The position numbers and the translations under genes are program-made. The notes below the pieces were generated by a model that was given only the letters and a program-made list of their open reading frames with translations, searched no databases and was not told where the DNA came from. DNA of 6,909 bases from Terriglobia bacterium (GTDB lineage Bacteria; Acidobacteriota; Terriglobia; UBA7540). Of the stretch, positions 6,469 through 6,909 are shown in pieces (the stretch's first letter is position 1; every line of letters begins with the position of its first letter). Location of the stretch: assembly GCA_030040295.1 (NCBI GenBank), contig JASHTZ010000273.1, forward strand, positions 1 through 6,909, in the 5' to 3' direction.

Positions 6469-6780
6469 CTATCCGGCAAGCTCAGATGAATCTCCCGCCT
6501 CTTCCCTCGTCTCCGGTTCGTCCGATTTCTCCTGCTCCCTGGTGGCTTCTGCGTGAGGCTTCTCGACGGGATTTTCAATGGAGGGGAAAATCAGCCTCGG
6601 GCCACGCAAGCGACGGCGGTATTCGATGATTCGCGTCATCACTTCCTCGGCGGACTCCAGGACCACGATCTTCTCTCCTGTAATCAGAGTAATGACCGTA
6701 TCCGGCGCGTTCTCAATGAACTTGATCAGCTCGGAGTTCACCACCAACGGCCGGTTGTTCAGCCGTGTCAGCCAGATCAT
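6469..6780 (-). CDS. flbD: FlbD family flagellar protein
   Basis: A 103-residue member of the small FlbD family (the motA-linked family, not the Caulobacter sigma-54 activator of the same name). These proteins are commonly encoded next to motA/motB and flagellar hook genes; their precise function is unsettled. Residues 1-58 carry the recognisable core: MIWLTRLNNRPLVVNSELI, PDTVITLITGEKIVVLES and a closing helix EEVMTRIIEYRRRL. Residues 59-103 form an additional tail rich in Glu, Asp and Lys, probably disordered, that ordinary FlbD proteins lack or have much shorter. The start at 6780 is chosen because the core begins there and AGGGA lies five bases upstream (6786-6790). The same frame is open to the window edge, but those residues do not resemble the family. 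The stop lies 35 bases before the preferred motA start, so flbD, motA and motB should form one operon. Confidence 0.9.
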   Translation of the reverse strand: MIWLTRLNNRPLVVNSELIKFIENAPDTVITLITGEKIVVLESAEEVMTRIIEYRRRLRGPRLIFPSIENPVEKPHAEATREQEKSDEPETREEAGDSSELAG

Positions 6781-6785
6781 GATCG

Positions 6786-6790
6786 TCCCT
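6786..6790 (-). promoter_or_regulatory. Ribosome binding site supporting the flbD start
   Basis: AGGGA on the minus strand, five bases upstream of the ATG at 6780, consistent with the point where FlbD homology begins. Confidence 0.6.
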
Positions 6791-6845
6791 GCCCCTTCCA
6801 CGGGGAGTTTGCAGACTTCTTGCGGCCAATTCCTCCCCAAGGGGT

Positions 6846-6872
6846 ACATCGGCAATTTGCCCGTGAGCTTTC
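6846..6872 (-). promoter_or_regulatory. Candidate sigma-28-like promoter upstream of flbD-motAB
   Basis: On the minus strand GAAA (6872-6869) and GCCGATGT (6853-6846) are separated by 15 bases, the spacing of the FliA consensus TAAA-N15-GCCGATAA. Matches are three of four and six of eight positions. Transcription would begin near 6840, giving a leader of about 60 bases before the flbD ATG. The match is weaker than the one before the HDOD gene. Confidence 0.4.
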
Positions 6873-6909
6873 GTCCTAAATGCGGGTTAATGAGCGGAAG
6901 ATTAGAGAC

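Overview
The window (6909 bases, fairly GC-rich) carries nine protein genes and reads as an ordinary chromosomal segment from a motile, Gram-negative-type bacterium. I favour Acidobacteriota, with moderate to low confidence. The reasons are the flbD-motA-motB order, a Tat-exported TIM-barrel sugar isomerase-like protein, a DUF983 membrane protein, and an intergenic CCACAGAG/CTCTGTGG repeat of a kind I recall from soil and sediment bacteria. A deltaproteobacterial-type or candidate-phylum origin is not excluded. I see no mobile element, CRISPR array, rRNA or tRNA gene.

Layout. Bases 2-718 (+) are the 3' part of a GAF-GGDEF diguanylate cyclase gene that enters from the left edge. Seven bases later, three minus-strand genes end against it. 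Reading from the right these are a small PilZ protein (3057-2749), a monofunctional prephenate dehydratase pheA (2634-1807) and a Tat-signal xylose-isomerase-like TIM barrel (1688-726), with gaps of 114 and 118 bases. A 271-base divergent spacer (3058-3328) holds the hairpin-forming repeat and leads into a plus-strand DUF983 gene (3329-3724). This converges on a minus-strand flagellar block that reads from the right as flbD (6780-6469), motA (6433-5654), motB (5657-4851) and an HDOD-domain gene (4751-3837).

Function. MotA and MotB form the flagellar stator, and their genes overlap as ATGA, so they are probably translationally coupled. FlbD is the small protein usually found with them. Two sequences resembling the flagellar sigma-28 (FliA) promoter lie in this block. 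One is upstream of flbD; the other, with a perfect GCCGATAA -10 element, is directly upstream of the HDOD gene. This suggests that the HDOD protein belongs to the late flagellar regulon. The GGDEF enzyme would make cyclic di-GMP and the PilZ protein has the motifs to bind it, so second-messenger signalling and motility genes sit close together. The phenylalanine gene and the TIM-barrel gene look metabolically unrelated to these.

I did not find a clearly new system. The most interesting points are the sigma-28-like promoter at the HDOD gene and the structured intergenic repeat.
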